This document shows, piece after piece, positions 37,001 to 42,784 of a stretch of 64,000 nucleotides of DNA (position 1 is its first letter; each line of letters begins with the position of its first letter). The stretch is from Porites lobata (Eukaryota > Cnidaria > Anthozoa > Scleractinia > Poritidae): assembly GCA_942486035.1 (NCBI GenBank), contig CALNXK010000021.1, forward strand, positions 2,505,001-2,569,000, in the 5' to 3' direction. A program made the translations under genes and the position numbers. The notes under the pieces were generated by a model. It made no database searches. It had not been told where the DNA came from and saw only the letters and a program-made list of their open reading frames with translations.

Positions 37001-40000
37001 AGTTATGCGAAGTTTATTCTAATCAATTCACAAACTGGAAATAAACCATGCCAGCCAGTGCAGTGCAGTACAGTGCCAGACAATAAAAAAACTACAATTA
37101 TATATAAATTACTTATGATGCTACCACTGTCTCGTGTGAATGTAACTGGATTATTACGCCGACTTCAGGTTAATATACAGGTCTTCAAAATAATCAAATA
37201 ACCAAGGAGAAACCATGGAGGCTTCGCCCAAATTTTCTGTTGCTGCCCAAAAAAACTGAGTTGCCCAAAATTTGGGGGGGCTGCAGCCCCCCTCGCCCCC
37301 CCGGCCCGTACGCCTATGTGAACATCTATGTGAAAAATTAGTGAGACCCATTGCTAATACAATCTGCCATACACTGTTCTTCGAGTGGAGATGATTCTAG
37401 AAAGTTATGCGAAGTTTATTCTAATCAATTCACAAACTGGAAATAAACCATGCCAGCCAGTGCAGTGCAGTACAGTGCCAGACAATAAAAAAACTACAAT
37501 TATATATAAATTACTTATGATGCTACCACTGTCTCGTGTGAATGTAACTGGATTATTACGCCGACTTCAGGTTAATATACAGGTCTTCAAAATAATCAAA
37601 TAACCAAGAAGAAACCATGGAGGCTTCGCCCAAATTTTCTGTTGCTGCCCAAAAAAACTGAGTTGCCCAAAATTTGGGGGGGCTGCAGCCCCCCTCGCCC
37701 CCCCGGCCCGTACGCCTATGTGAACATCGGAATGTCAACCGGCTCCGATTGAATCGGCAAAGATTTTATCGTAATCGGAAACGGCAACTGGTGCCTATAG
37801 ATCGGTACCGATTCCCATCAATCGGAAAATTAATCGGGTCCGTTTCCCATGATCGGGTTCCCTACCGATATTTGGACGCGTTCCCTAAATAAGAAAGAAA
37901 GCGGAGGGAGGGAGGGGAACCAAGAGAAACGCTACGCTACTGGAACGCCACGCCACGCCACGCCACGCCACGCCACGCTAACAAACCTTCGAGTACAACG
38001 CAAACCCAAGGTAGGCACGTGGCCTCCGCATGCGCCAAAGCGACATACCGCTGGACAGGAATCTGCCCTCCAGCTCACGAACAATGGTAAACGCTACAAA
38101 CGTAGCCTGCGTAGCAGGCGCTTGGAAGTACTGCTACGCAGGCTACTACAAACGCAAACATAGTCACGCACAACGCTACAGATGACCAACGCGCTACCAA
38201 AGAATGCCAAAAACACCCGGGACCATAGCTCCTGGTCGTTAACTACATTAAATATGATTTAATAGTATAAAAATCTGCTGTTATTAGATGATAAGTTATA
38301 GTGAATGGCAATATTGTTTAGACACAACATTGTGAGAGGTTATAATAGCTAACAAAACAATTAAAAGCAATTATCTTAACTTGAGCTTTATGTGCAGTGC
38401 CATTTTCATCCTTGATGCATTGAGGTCATTTGTTATTGTTTAAAATGCTTCTAAAAACTGATAGTCAAGGCCCGGCAGTAGAAGTTTTTCCTAAATCAGT
38501 AGTTTTTAATAATTTCTCCCAGCATCATGCAGTGGCGGAGTTAGGCAATTATGGAAGAACGTTGAACATTCGTTTTTAGTCCAAAAACATTGATAAATCA
38601 ATTTAGGATCCTGAGATCTTGTATTATTTAAGTACAACTTCAGATCTGCAGTGAAACAAGCAGCGTCAAGTTTGATTTATGATTATTTCAGAAGTCAGAT
38701 TTCATATTGTCTCTCACAAAACCAGTTGCTACCAGTAAATTTATTTGACCACAAACACAGCTTACTTTTGATCAGCTCCATTTTTCTTTTAAACAAGGAC
38801 AACAAAATTTTAACTGTCACAAGAATAGCCAATCAAAATAACTATCTGATTAATGATTAAACTAACTTCAACTTGTAGTTCCTGAGAAATGACATAAATC
38901 CAGAGAATTGTTTAAGTCACTACAAATTACTTCAGGAAGAGCTTGAAACTTTTAGTGGGAGAATGATGAAACATGACTCACTAAATATAAATATATAACC
39001 TCCACTGACTTTTAAAACATTTGGCCTCGAACTTCGAGCCTTGTTTATCGTACAGTCTAATACTGATTCTTGTGAACACCTTGAGGAGAAAATAGCCAAA
39101 AATATTCTGCATTATACATGTATTAAGACCATTATTTTTATCTCACATGCAAAAGTCACTGAAGCTAGTCGTTTGCAAATATTTAAAGTTTATTGTAGTC
39201 AGTGAATCAAGATTTCTATCAATAAAACAGATGTAAGTGTTGTGACAAGGGTTCAAGCTTAAACCATGTAAAAGTGGAGAATTGTAGAGCTTCGATTTTA
39301 AAGTAATAAATTTCATTGCCAGTCACCTTTTCAGTCATCAAACAAAATGAAGAGAATCACCAGTTTAATCAACATACTTTTTGTTTCCAAAAGGGATCAC
39401 ATAACACTAAGAAGAACAATAAGAACTTCTAATTTTCATACTAGTGAAAAACTTGTAAATCTTGTCTTAGGTTTTATAATTTTCTTAATGTCGCAGTTTC
39501 TTTAGCTACACTTTAAAAATTAACGTGTAATAAAACACGGCAACAAAACATATGGTGTAATGGGGGGAACACCGCTCCATGATCGGTGTGGTGGATGACT
39601 TCCATAGCGTGACCCTAAAGCCCTACTTATCTCCCCGACGCTAATTTACGTGTGATGGATCGGACAAGTTTGGGTAGGTCCAAAGGAAACAAACTTAATA
39701 CGGCCTACCACTCCATGGCACTATGAGCTGAAACCTCTGGCCAGCATTGTGCAACTTAATGGAAGAGTGTAGGCAAATATTTTGTTCTAGGAACTTTATC
39801 TTATCAGCACTACGAGCTGATTCCGCCGGCATGTGCTGGAATACAATCAAATATAAAAGTTTGCATTAAAATCAAAGCTCAGGGAAGTCGCCGTGAGACT
39901 TAAACCGAAGGCAAAAGAAAGTAGTGAGCCCTTGTTTATTAGGAACAACAACAAAGCCTCCAAAGGGAGGGAACGGTGAGAATTACGAAACTTTAGGATG

Positions 40001-40476
40001 GTTGAAGTATTCCAACTTAGCAATAAAGCTCGGAATGAGACACAGGACATTTACTAGGCCTTTTATAGTCTGAGTGCTATCCCGAGGAAAGCCAATTAAA
40101 AATACTGTACTACTGAACAGTAAGTGCATCACGAGATGGCCATGAGGAAAATTATTTTTACTAGCCATACAAAACGAGCAATACATTAGAAACTAGCCCC
40201 AATTGCAACAAAAACAAGGATTGCTAATGTATCAGTAATTTTCCAGCTATAAAAGTGATTTTACGTACTACCCAGTACTTTTACCCACTACGAGTAAAAT
40301 TCTATGAGATTTGATAAGGACTATAGCATAACACTGCCTTACATGTTGCTGATTGAGAGCATCATGCTCCATTAACTGTGTTTTACAATTGAGTTGTAAA
40401 ACTTTCTTTTACTATGAACACTGTAAAGCGGTTTTGAGCATTTATGGAAAAAGCACTGTATAAATGACTATTATTG

Positions 40477-40511
<35 letters not shown>

Positions 40512-41392
40512 ATTAATATTAATATTAATATTATTATTATTAATACAATGGTGTGAGAGGAACCTTCTGGCTTTCTGCTTAACTGGTGCACAGAGTGCAC
40601 TGTGTGCTAGCCAACTGTCAGCTACTGCATGCACAATACAGTCGAAATGCTAAACATATGCATTTACAAAATTTATAAATTTAGTTTGACTTGGCAGAAG
40701 TGCTTTGTTTGAAACCAGGCCATACTACTGCCAATTTATTGTGACAGACCCTGTCAACTTCAATAGCCATGTCAAACTAAATACAAGTTGCCTCGGTTTT
40801 AAAAAGTCTGCTACTGCTGTCCTGCCATAGAATTTAATTCCTGTTTTTAGTGTAATTTAGTGTCAAACGAGCCCAACACATTGTTTAAACCCACCTTTTG
40901 TACTAAATACAAGTTGCCACCCCGATGATGAATGCTTTTAAACATTGCACCACTGATGTGCTAACATCAAATTTAATTTCTTAATTAATTTCATCACAGC
41001 ATTAGCAAAACTTTGAAACAAACCCAAGACATTGCATAAACCCCCCTTAAATAGAGTTTAATATTTTTTTTCTTAATTTTCAGCTTGATCAATGGTATTG
41101 TGCATGTGTGGTAATGACATCATACAAAATACGTAGTTAAATATTATTATTATTATTGATACAACCAAACCACGCTGGTTGGACATTCTGAGTTTTCTTC
41201 AATAAATTTAAACAGAAACAGTGCTATTAAAAAGACTTAAAAGGTATTAAAATAAACTTACGATGCCTGTTTATGCTCTCCAACAAATCCATACCGGTCA
41301 ACTGCTGGACCAAAAGTTTGAGGGTTATATTCGTCCGGGTCGATACGTGTTATTCCATTTAACTGCACACTACTCGGTTCGTAAAACTCCAT
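89..41392 (-). CDS. TBC1D10: TBC1D10-like Rab GTPase-activating protein (3' end outside window)
   Basis: Multi-exon gene. Coding exons in reading order: 41392-41262, 33657-33552, 30685-30578, 29051-28951, 28158-28092, 27332-27285, 20436-20371, 19983-19909, 19030-18969, 17268-17216, then 161-89. All have AG/GT borders, and phases agree through 17216, giving 272 codons. The product resembles TBC1D10A/B/C (EPI64), which accelerate GTP hydrolysis on Rab GTPases in membrane traffic. Visible landmarks: a pre-domain RELKW..ML.NWDKW segment (about residues 62-74), IPSSVRGRAW (about 88-97), the arginine-finger motif IxxDxxR (I128, D131, R134), the glutamine-finger YCQ (Q171), MYMTEWFMC and VLRVWDMFF. 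Both catalytic fingers are present, so GAP activity is expected. ATG 41392 was chosen because it opens an exon that splices in frame into the conserved part. An exon between 17216 and 161 is missing or unrecognised, because the phases do not match directly. The A/B/C paralogue is not resolved. Confidence 0.88.
457..682. mobile_element. Non-autonomous inverted-repeat element (TAGCCTGCAGTGC termini)
   Basis: TAGCCTGCAGTGCAGGCGT on the left is mirrored by the complement of GCCCGCACTGCAGGCTA on the right, about 226 bp apart. The imperfect 9-mers CAGCACCTG and GAGCACCCG flank it and could be a decayed target-site duplication. No coding capacity; MITE-like. Confidence 0.6.
768..1725. repeat. C-rich minisatellite, left block
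   Basis: About 95 degenerate copies of a ~10-bp motif alternating TTGTAACCCC and CTGTAACCCC (dimer ~20-21 bp). On the complementary strand this reads GGGGTTACAAGGGGTTACAG. The long minus-strand frames here (GYKGLQGVT-type peptides) are products of the repeat period and not genes. Confidence 0.95.
1726..3145 (+). mobile_element. Decayed LINE fragment with ATCCT-repeat tail, inside the minisatellite
   Basis: A first segment (about 1733-1970) reads like the linker before a non-LTR reverse transcriptase (HESWLTLELER.. NKLDNSVKYAKTAYNDNHF ..SWKGENM) and ends in stops. Open pieces follow at about 2273-2611 (GVNKFCSSNACRSEVGRFP, resembling the LGV.....N..V..E.GR.P motif downstream of reverse transcriptases) and 2670-3011 (RVAITKLRLSNHKQATETGR and CKSGLEDPY, resembling the C-terminal end). 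Frameshifts separate them. A 3' end with about six ATCCT units (3116-3145) looks like a LINE microsatellite tail. The same C-rich minisatellite lies on both sides, so the element probably inserted into it. Clade not determined. Confidence 0.65.
3116..3145 (+). repeat. (ATCCT)n pentanucleotide repeat
   Basis: Six consecutive ATCCT units at the 3' end of the LINE relic. Confidence 0.9.
3148..4140. repeat. C-rich minisatellite, second block
   Basis: Continuation of the same TTGTAACCCC/CTGTAACCCC motif, more degenerate at its start. It ends at a strand switch near 4140-4147, after which the motif appears in the G-rich orientation. Confidence 0.95.
4146..4265. repeat. G-rich minisatellite at the left strand switch
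   Basis: About 11 copies of GGGGTTACAG or GGGGTTACAA, on the opposite strand to the block ending at 4140. It leads into the first ~680-bp composite unit. Confidence 0.9.
4266..15060. repeat. Higher-order satellite: about 16 composite ~680-bp units
   Basis: Each unit has a ~570-bp AT-rich spacer followed by 90-180 bp of GGGGTTACA minisatellite. Inside the spacer a landmark recurs every ~168 bp. In one unit AGAACGT or its variants fall at 5662, 5830, 5997 and 6165, and the next unit starts at 6341, a 679-bp period. A unit is thus three full monomers plus a truncated fourth fused to minisatellite. Each monomer repeats blocks such as GACCAAAA.CATGGACTA and CCCTTTGGAAAAATG. Minisatellite blocks start near 4834, 5541, 6221, 6930, 7617, 8318, 9023, 9725, 10472, 11171, 11756, 12512, 13083, 13794, 14353 and 15060. 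Units ending at 11756, 13083 and 14353, and partly the one ending at 7617, have lost about one monomer. Peptides such as MEKCQFCGFLKPMFSLFR come from the spacer and are not taken as genes. Confidence 0.93.
15060..15345. repeat. G-rich minisatellite tail of the array
   Basis: The longest G-rich block, about 280 bp of GGGGTTACA/GGGGTGACA units, ending at a second strand switch (GGGGTTACATTAACCCACTG). Confidence 0.93.
15346..15935. repeat. C-rich minisatellite, right block
   Basis: About 58 degenerate TTGTAACCCC/CTGTAACCCC units on the opposite strand to the preceding block, decaying into unique sequence near 15935. Confidence 0.93.
15936..17215. other. TBC intron, no exon found
   Basis: AT-rich sequence searched on the minus strand for the expected missing TBC exon (VKI.FRVGL.LLK-like); none was recognised. 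It holds one inverted-repeat element at 16603-16842. Confidence 0.5.
16603..16842. mobile_element. GGCCCA-type inverted-repeat element, copy 1
   Basis: Ends read GGCCCAATTGTTTAAAG and CAACTCGGCCCAG (inverted), with ACCCGGGGTTAAAT and CCCTGGATTATCTAAACCC inside. Two further copies are at 29211-29457 and 61905-62112. MITE-like, about 240 bp, no coding capacity. Confidence 0.75.
17216..17268 (-). CDS. TBC1D10: TBC1D10-like exon 10
   Basis: Encodes NLPFATVLRVWDMFFCEG, the VLR.WD.FFCEG motif. Donor GTCAGT, leaves in phase 1. Its downstream intron contains the satellite array. Confidence 0.9.
17347..17470. mobile_element. Fold-back element, copy 1
   Basis: GGAAACTGCCCACCTACCCC on the left is complementary to GGGGTAGGTGGGCAGTTTCC on the right, forming a near-perfect hairpin with a ~50-nt loop. 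A second copy is at 33186-33323. The outer part of the left arm is missing in this copy. Confidence 0.8.
17880..18870. repeat. Degenerate AT-rich tandem repeat
   Basis: Repeated GAATTCAAATGTTTGGAAGT and CTAAACTCTTGAATTC motifs with a period of roughly 35-40 bp, best preserved at 18240-18850. It lies in the TBC intron just before exon 9 on the genomic map. Open frames in it are by-products. Confidence 0.75.
18969..19030 (-). CDS. TBC1D10: TBC1D10-like exon 9
   Basis: RVHHVDPLMYMTEWFMCLLA: the strongly conserved DPLLYMTEWFMC motif of the TBC fold. Acceptor TCTTTTAG, donor GTGGGG, leaves in phase 2. Confidence 0.92.
19909..19983 (-). CDS. TBC1D10: TBC1D10-like exon 8
   Basis: 25 codons with EAVQLDGAIFGGLLEKTLPH then VAKHM, matching the EAIQLDGEILF.LL....PVAHKHL segment of the family. 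Confidence 0.9.
20371..20436 (-). CDS. TBC1D10: TBC1D10-like exon 7
   Basis: 22 codons, EAFWCLVMICDKYIPGYY then GPKL: the EAFWCL..IC.KYLPGYYS motif of the family. Phase 0 on both sides. Confidence 0.92.
20685..20737. repeat. (ATT)n microsatellite
   Basis: Uninterrupted ATT trinucleotide run of about 53 bp. Confidence 0.95.
20865..21640 (+). pseudogene. Relic of a retroelement-type ORF C-terminus
   Basis: Conceptual fragments in shifting frames: LPTKAKGAVELVTEK, then WLTVIPLKELDYNLNKKEFR, then MLRMVCNDVEVAPVLQEVTE, then VCHPNADSYRDVTPKQIY and TPKQIYKTHENEKKRQYAE, ending in FTTTGGMVDECVKYHSRL and WITAKVSFSI. From memory this order matches the C-terminal end of reverse-transcriptase ORFs very common in coral genomes. 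There is an in-frame stop after KLLYD and at least two frame changes (for example near 21295), so it is dead. It sits in the TBC intron between exons 6 and 7. Confidence 0.7.
22046..22077. repeat. (ATT)n microsatellite
   Basis: About 32 bp of ATT units following the retroelement relic. Confidence 0.9.
22534..27198. mobile_element. 4.7-kb element with long inverted termini, TTAA-flanked
   Basis: GAGTGTGTCCATGAGA at 22534 is mirrored by TCTCATGGACACACTC ending at 27198, and TTAA abuts both ends. Similarity of the arms is strong for ~200 bp (to about 22735 and 26988) and continues in diverged form to about 23100 and 26630. TTAA targets are typical of piggyBac-like elements, but no transposase is recognisable inside, so the superfamily is only a suggestion. 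It lies in the TBC intron between exons 6 and 7. Confidence 0.7.
27285..27332 (-). CDS. TBC1D10: TBC1D10-like exon 6
   Basis: 16 codons, AMAPVAAVLLMHMTAE, equivalent to the AP.AAVLLMHMPAE stretch of vertebrate TBC1D10 proteins. Acceptor GGCAG, donor GTTAGA. Confidence 0.88.
27705..27925 (-). repeat. Dispersed repeat, copy 1 (coding-like)
   Basis: Minus-strand frame contains SDSRGLVDFAIRLVNSVVN and FGLVEMIFGLVNVSF. A direct second copy with the same blocks lies at 28690-28940. Looks like an interspersed element carrying an exon-like segment; function unknown. Confidence 0.5.
28092..28158 (-). CDS. TBC1D10: TBC1D10-like exon 5 (glutamine finger)
   Basis: Encodes QKDLFNILKAYAIYDP followed by RTGYCQ; the Gln of YCQ is the second catalytic finger. 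Enters in phase 2 and leaves in phase 0. Confidence 0.92.
28690..28940 (-). repeat. Dispersed repeat, copy 2 (coding-like)
   Basis: Shares with 27705-27925 the blocks reading LV..S..LVD...RLVNS and FGLV....GQV, plus the TTTTAC.GCTTGC.ATT.GG motif. It lies next to TBC exon 4, but not in the TBC reading frame. Confidence 0.5.
28951..29051 (-). CDS. TBC1D10: TBC1D10-like exon 4 (arginine finger)
   Basis: Encodes EWEKDISKDLSRTFPFHQMF. ISKDLSR matches the catalytic IxxDxxR motif of active TBC GAPs. 101 nt, donor GTAAGT, leaves in phase 2. Confidence 0.92.
29211..29457. mobile_element. GGCCCA-type inverted-repeat element, copy 2
   Basis: CTGGGCCCAGTTGTTTGAAG at the left and GAACAACCTGGCCCTGG at the right; same internal blocks as 16603-16842, including ACTAACCCTGGGTTATCTTA. 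Confidence 0.8.
30578..30685 (-). CDS. TBC1D10: TBC1D10-like exon 3 (start of TBC domain)
   Basis: 36 codons reading VKERCRKGIPSSVRGRAW and on to GGLFE: the TBC domain motif A region. Phase 0 at both ends. Confidence 0.9.
31690..31831 (-). pseudogene. Fragment resembling the N-terminus of Crypton/ZMYM2-like ORFs
   Basis: From ATG 31831 the minus strand reads MPSRVAAVTNKEISQLIKQA; after a frame change it reads RKVMKFSLEVL. I recall similar starts (MPSRVA.VT...I...I..A.P.NT...T.FGL.VF) in multi-copy coral proteins related to tyrosine-recombinase elements. It is short, frameshifted and ends in a stop, so at most a relic. It lies in the TBC intron between exons 2 and 3. Confidence 0.4.
32220..32812. 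mobile_element. TA-flanked MITE (CAGTGGAACCACG termini)
   Basis: CAGTGGAACCACGTTAATATGG at the left mirrors GGCATGGTTCCACTG at the right; TA dinucleotides flank both ends. Internally GGCC(G/A)TATTA-type blocks recur. 593 bp, no coding capacity; the TA target suggests a Tc1/mariner-like source. Confidence 0.8.
33064..33392. mobile_element. MITE with a fold-back element inserted in it
   Basis: CCTCGATATAACAAAGGGG on the left and TATCGAAGTTCCACTATA on the right look like decayed ends of a TA-type element. The hairpin element at 33186-33323 interrupts it. Confidence 0.5.
33186..33323. mobile_element. Fold-back element, copy 2
   Basis: GGATCATTTTACGTTTCTGG on the left pairs with CCAGAAACGTAAAATGATCC on the right; the inner arms (CTGCCCACCTACC) match the copy at 17347-17470. 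Near-perfect hairpin over ~138 bp. Confidence 0.85.
33552..33657 (-). CDS. TBC1D10: TBC1D10-like exon 2
   Basis: Encodes VFRHRELKWVEMLQNWDKW and KKFPK, typical of TBC1D10 just before the catalytic domain. Acceptor TTCACAG, donor GTTGGT; enters in phase 2 and leaves in phase 0. Confidence 0.88.
35706..37318. mobile_element. hAT-like element (CATAGGCGTACGGG termini), nested
   Basis: CATAGGCGTACGGG at 35706 is inverted as CCCGTACGCCTATG ending at 37318, with G-run and TTGGGCAA blocks just inside both ends. TGAACATC lies directly outside each end, an exact 8-bp duplication as expected for hAT insertions. The right end is duplicated again at about 37720. No transposase frame is visible. Confidence 0.8.
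35949..36397. mobile_element. hAT-like MITE (CCCGGGGGGGG termini), nested
   Basis: CCCGGGGGGGGTACTCCC and CCCCCCCCGGG form the ends; TATGTGCCGCCC and GGGCGGCACATA form an inner inverted pair. AGTTGTAT flanks both sides exactly (8 bp). Inside, TCTAGAACGGGGTAT recurs several times. Confidence 0.85.
36935..37738. repeat. 402-bp tandem duplication
   Basis: Two near-identical 402-bp units in direct tandem (offset 402, for example 36983 and 37385). The unit contains the right terminus of the element starting at 35706 and its TGAACATC duplication. I see only a single substitution near the end of the aligned copies (CCAAGGAG versus CCAAGAAG), so it is recent. Confidence 0.92.
37946..37980. repeat. 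(CGCCA)n pentanucleotide repeat
   Basis: Seven CGCCA units, the last one diverged. Confidence 0.9.
38102..38146. mobile_element. Short palindromic element (GTAGCCTGCGTAGCAG)
   Basis: GTAGCCTGCGTAGCAG and CTGCTACGCAGGCTAC are exact reverse complements separated by ~13 nt. This type of hairpin is common in coral DNA; no function is inferred. Confidence 0.75.
39541..39846. other. GC-richer unidentified block in TBC intron 1
   Basis: About 300 bp less AT-rich than its surroundings, without a convincing frame. On the minus strand it contains TCAGCTCGTAGTGCTGA, faintly like a tRNA D-arm/A-box. It could be a SINE or an RNA gene; I cannot name it. Confidence 0.3.
40470..40543. repeat. ATT/TAATAT microsatellite
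   Basis: (ATT)n run passing into TTAATA repeats and back; about 74 bp. Confidence 0.9.
41262..41392 (-). CDS. TBC1D10: TBC1D10-like exon 1 (N-terminus)
   Basis: Starts MEFYEPSSVQ and includes DRYGFVG, the short conserved motif that precedes the TBC domain in this family. 131 nt, ends in phase 2 at a GTAAGT donor. Confidence 0.8.
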
Positions 41393-42593
41393 GTTCCCTT
41401 ACTAGAGACAAACCAACTCTTAGCTTAAAATACTTGGTGTTTTCCCATCGCAGGCTTTTCCTCGTGTAAAATAAAACCAGCTTGCTGCTCAATGCGAAAA
41501 CATTTCCGGTAAATTTACAAAGTATGACCGATATAACAATCCGTTAGCCTTTGAGAGAGGCTGTGCTCATCTTCTGTGAAAACACAAACACTCTTGTGTC
41601 CTATTTTCGGGGTGTTTTTCCGTAAAAATTGTCCACGGCCTTCACTTTGCAGTTGCAATACAACTAAATGGCTGCCTTTCACTTCATTCGTCATATACTC
41701 TATTTGAAGTGTAAACACCACAGCCCCCTTCCCTCGGTCAAAGCACCTGGGAACGAGCAAACTGGCTTTTCCCTGTAAGTGCAGTGCGTTTATGACAATG
41801 AAGAGCGCCCGGAATTTGTTACTCTCTCATTCACCGATCAGCTAAACTTCTCAGCCATGTGTTTTAGATTTATAGGAAAGGATAGCCAAACCGCTTGGTT
41901 TCAACAGTTTTACACTGTTTTTAAAGTTTTCCTCTCCGATTTCAAGCCCCTTTATTTTAACTCTGCATCGGAATATATTTTGGTGGGCAAAACTTGCTGC
42001 TCGCCATGGTAGATCATCAACATGAAGTTGACTGAAGTTTTATTCCCTTCCGTTTCCCTTTCGAACACCGGCTAAGCAGGCTATCATTTCACGCACTGAT
42101 CACACACTCACTGGTCGTAGTTCCCGTTTATTGCGAAACATTATTCCCTCTTGATCCTAAGTATACTAAATATATCATTATTGCTATTGTTAGACCTTGT
42201 TATTATTATTATTATTTCTAAGTGGAACGCACAGACGACGAAGTAAATGTTAAAAATATATATTTTATTTGTACTTTCACCAGAAACATCTTTAAGAGGC
42301 AACCATGTGCAATCTCTACATTCATTACGATGAAATAGAAAATTTTCTAAGACTATGTACAGAGTTCCGCAAGAAAAAATGCCTAGAAGATAAAAATATT
42401 TCGAGATGGAAAAAAATACCCTTAGTTTTTTTAAAAGCAACATTTGTGATAAGGGTTTGAGAGTGCAAATAACAAAAAGAAAATTTCGCACATATTTTTA
42501 CCGTTCATTCTTAGCTGAAACGTCATAAAAACAATTCAAATAGAGGTTTAAAGTTAATCAATGAAAAAAGTCTTAAAATTCTGTTGATCTCAT
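41393..42593. other. Spacer between Ig-receptor 3' end and TBC gene start
   Basis: Contains the TBC 5' leader and promoter region and the 3' untranslated region of the Ig receptor gene, both on the minus strand. Possible AATAAA signals on the minus strand are near 42262 and 42127. No further gene is seen; a short ATT run is at about 42201. Confidence 0.5.
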
Positions 42594-42784
42594 TCAGTCG
42601 AACTCAAAGGTATCAGGATGGAACCCAAAATCTTCGCCATCATCATACATGTCAATGACGTGAGCATTTGCCTGAGCTACTGCTGAGGACTGGGCTTCCC
42701 TGTTTTGTAACACTTGTGCTCTCATGGGTTGGACTCCACCCTGAACATTGACGGATGCAAAGATCAGTTCGTCAAGATCGTAAT
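42594..42784 (-). CDS. Ig receptor last exon
   Basis: Begins DYDLDELIFASVNVQGGVQP, ends MYDDGEDFGFHPDTFEFD and a TGA stop at 42594-42596. Enters in phase 1. Confidence 0.87.

Larger units (their letters stand above)
34033..37886. mobile_element. 3.9-kb element with AGGGAACGCGTCC inverted termini
   Basis: AGGGAACGCGTCCAAATATC at the left mirrors GATATTTGGACGCGTTCCCT at the right. AAATA flanks both ends as a possible 5-bp target duplication. Each terminal region, ~140 bp, is full of ATCGG/CCGAT subrepeats. No transposase was recognised. It carries the nested element 35706-37318 and lies in TBC intron 1. Confidence 0.75.
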
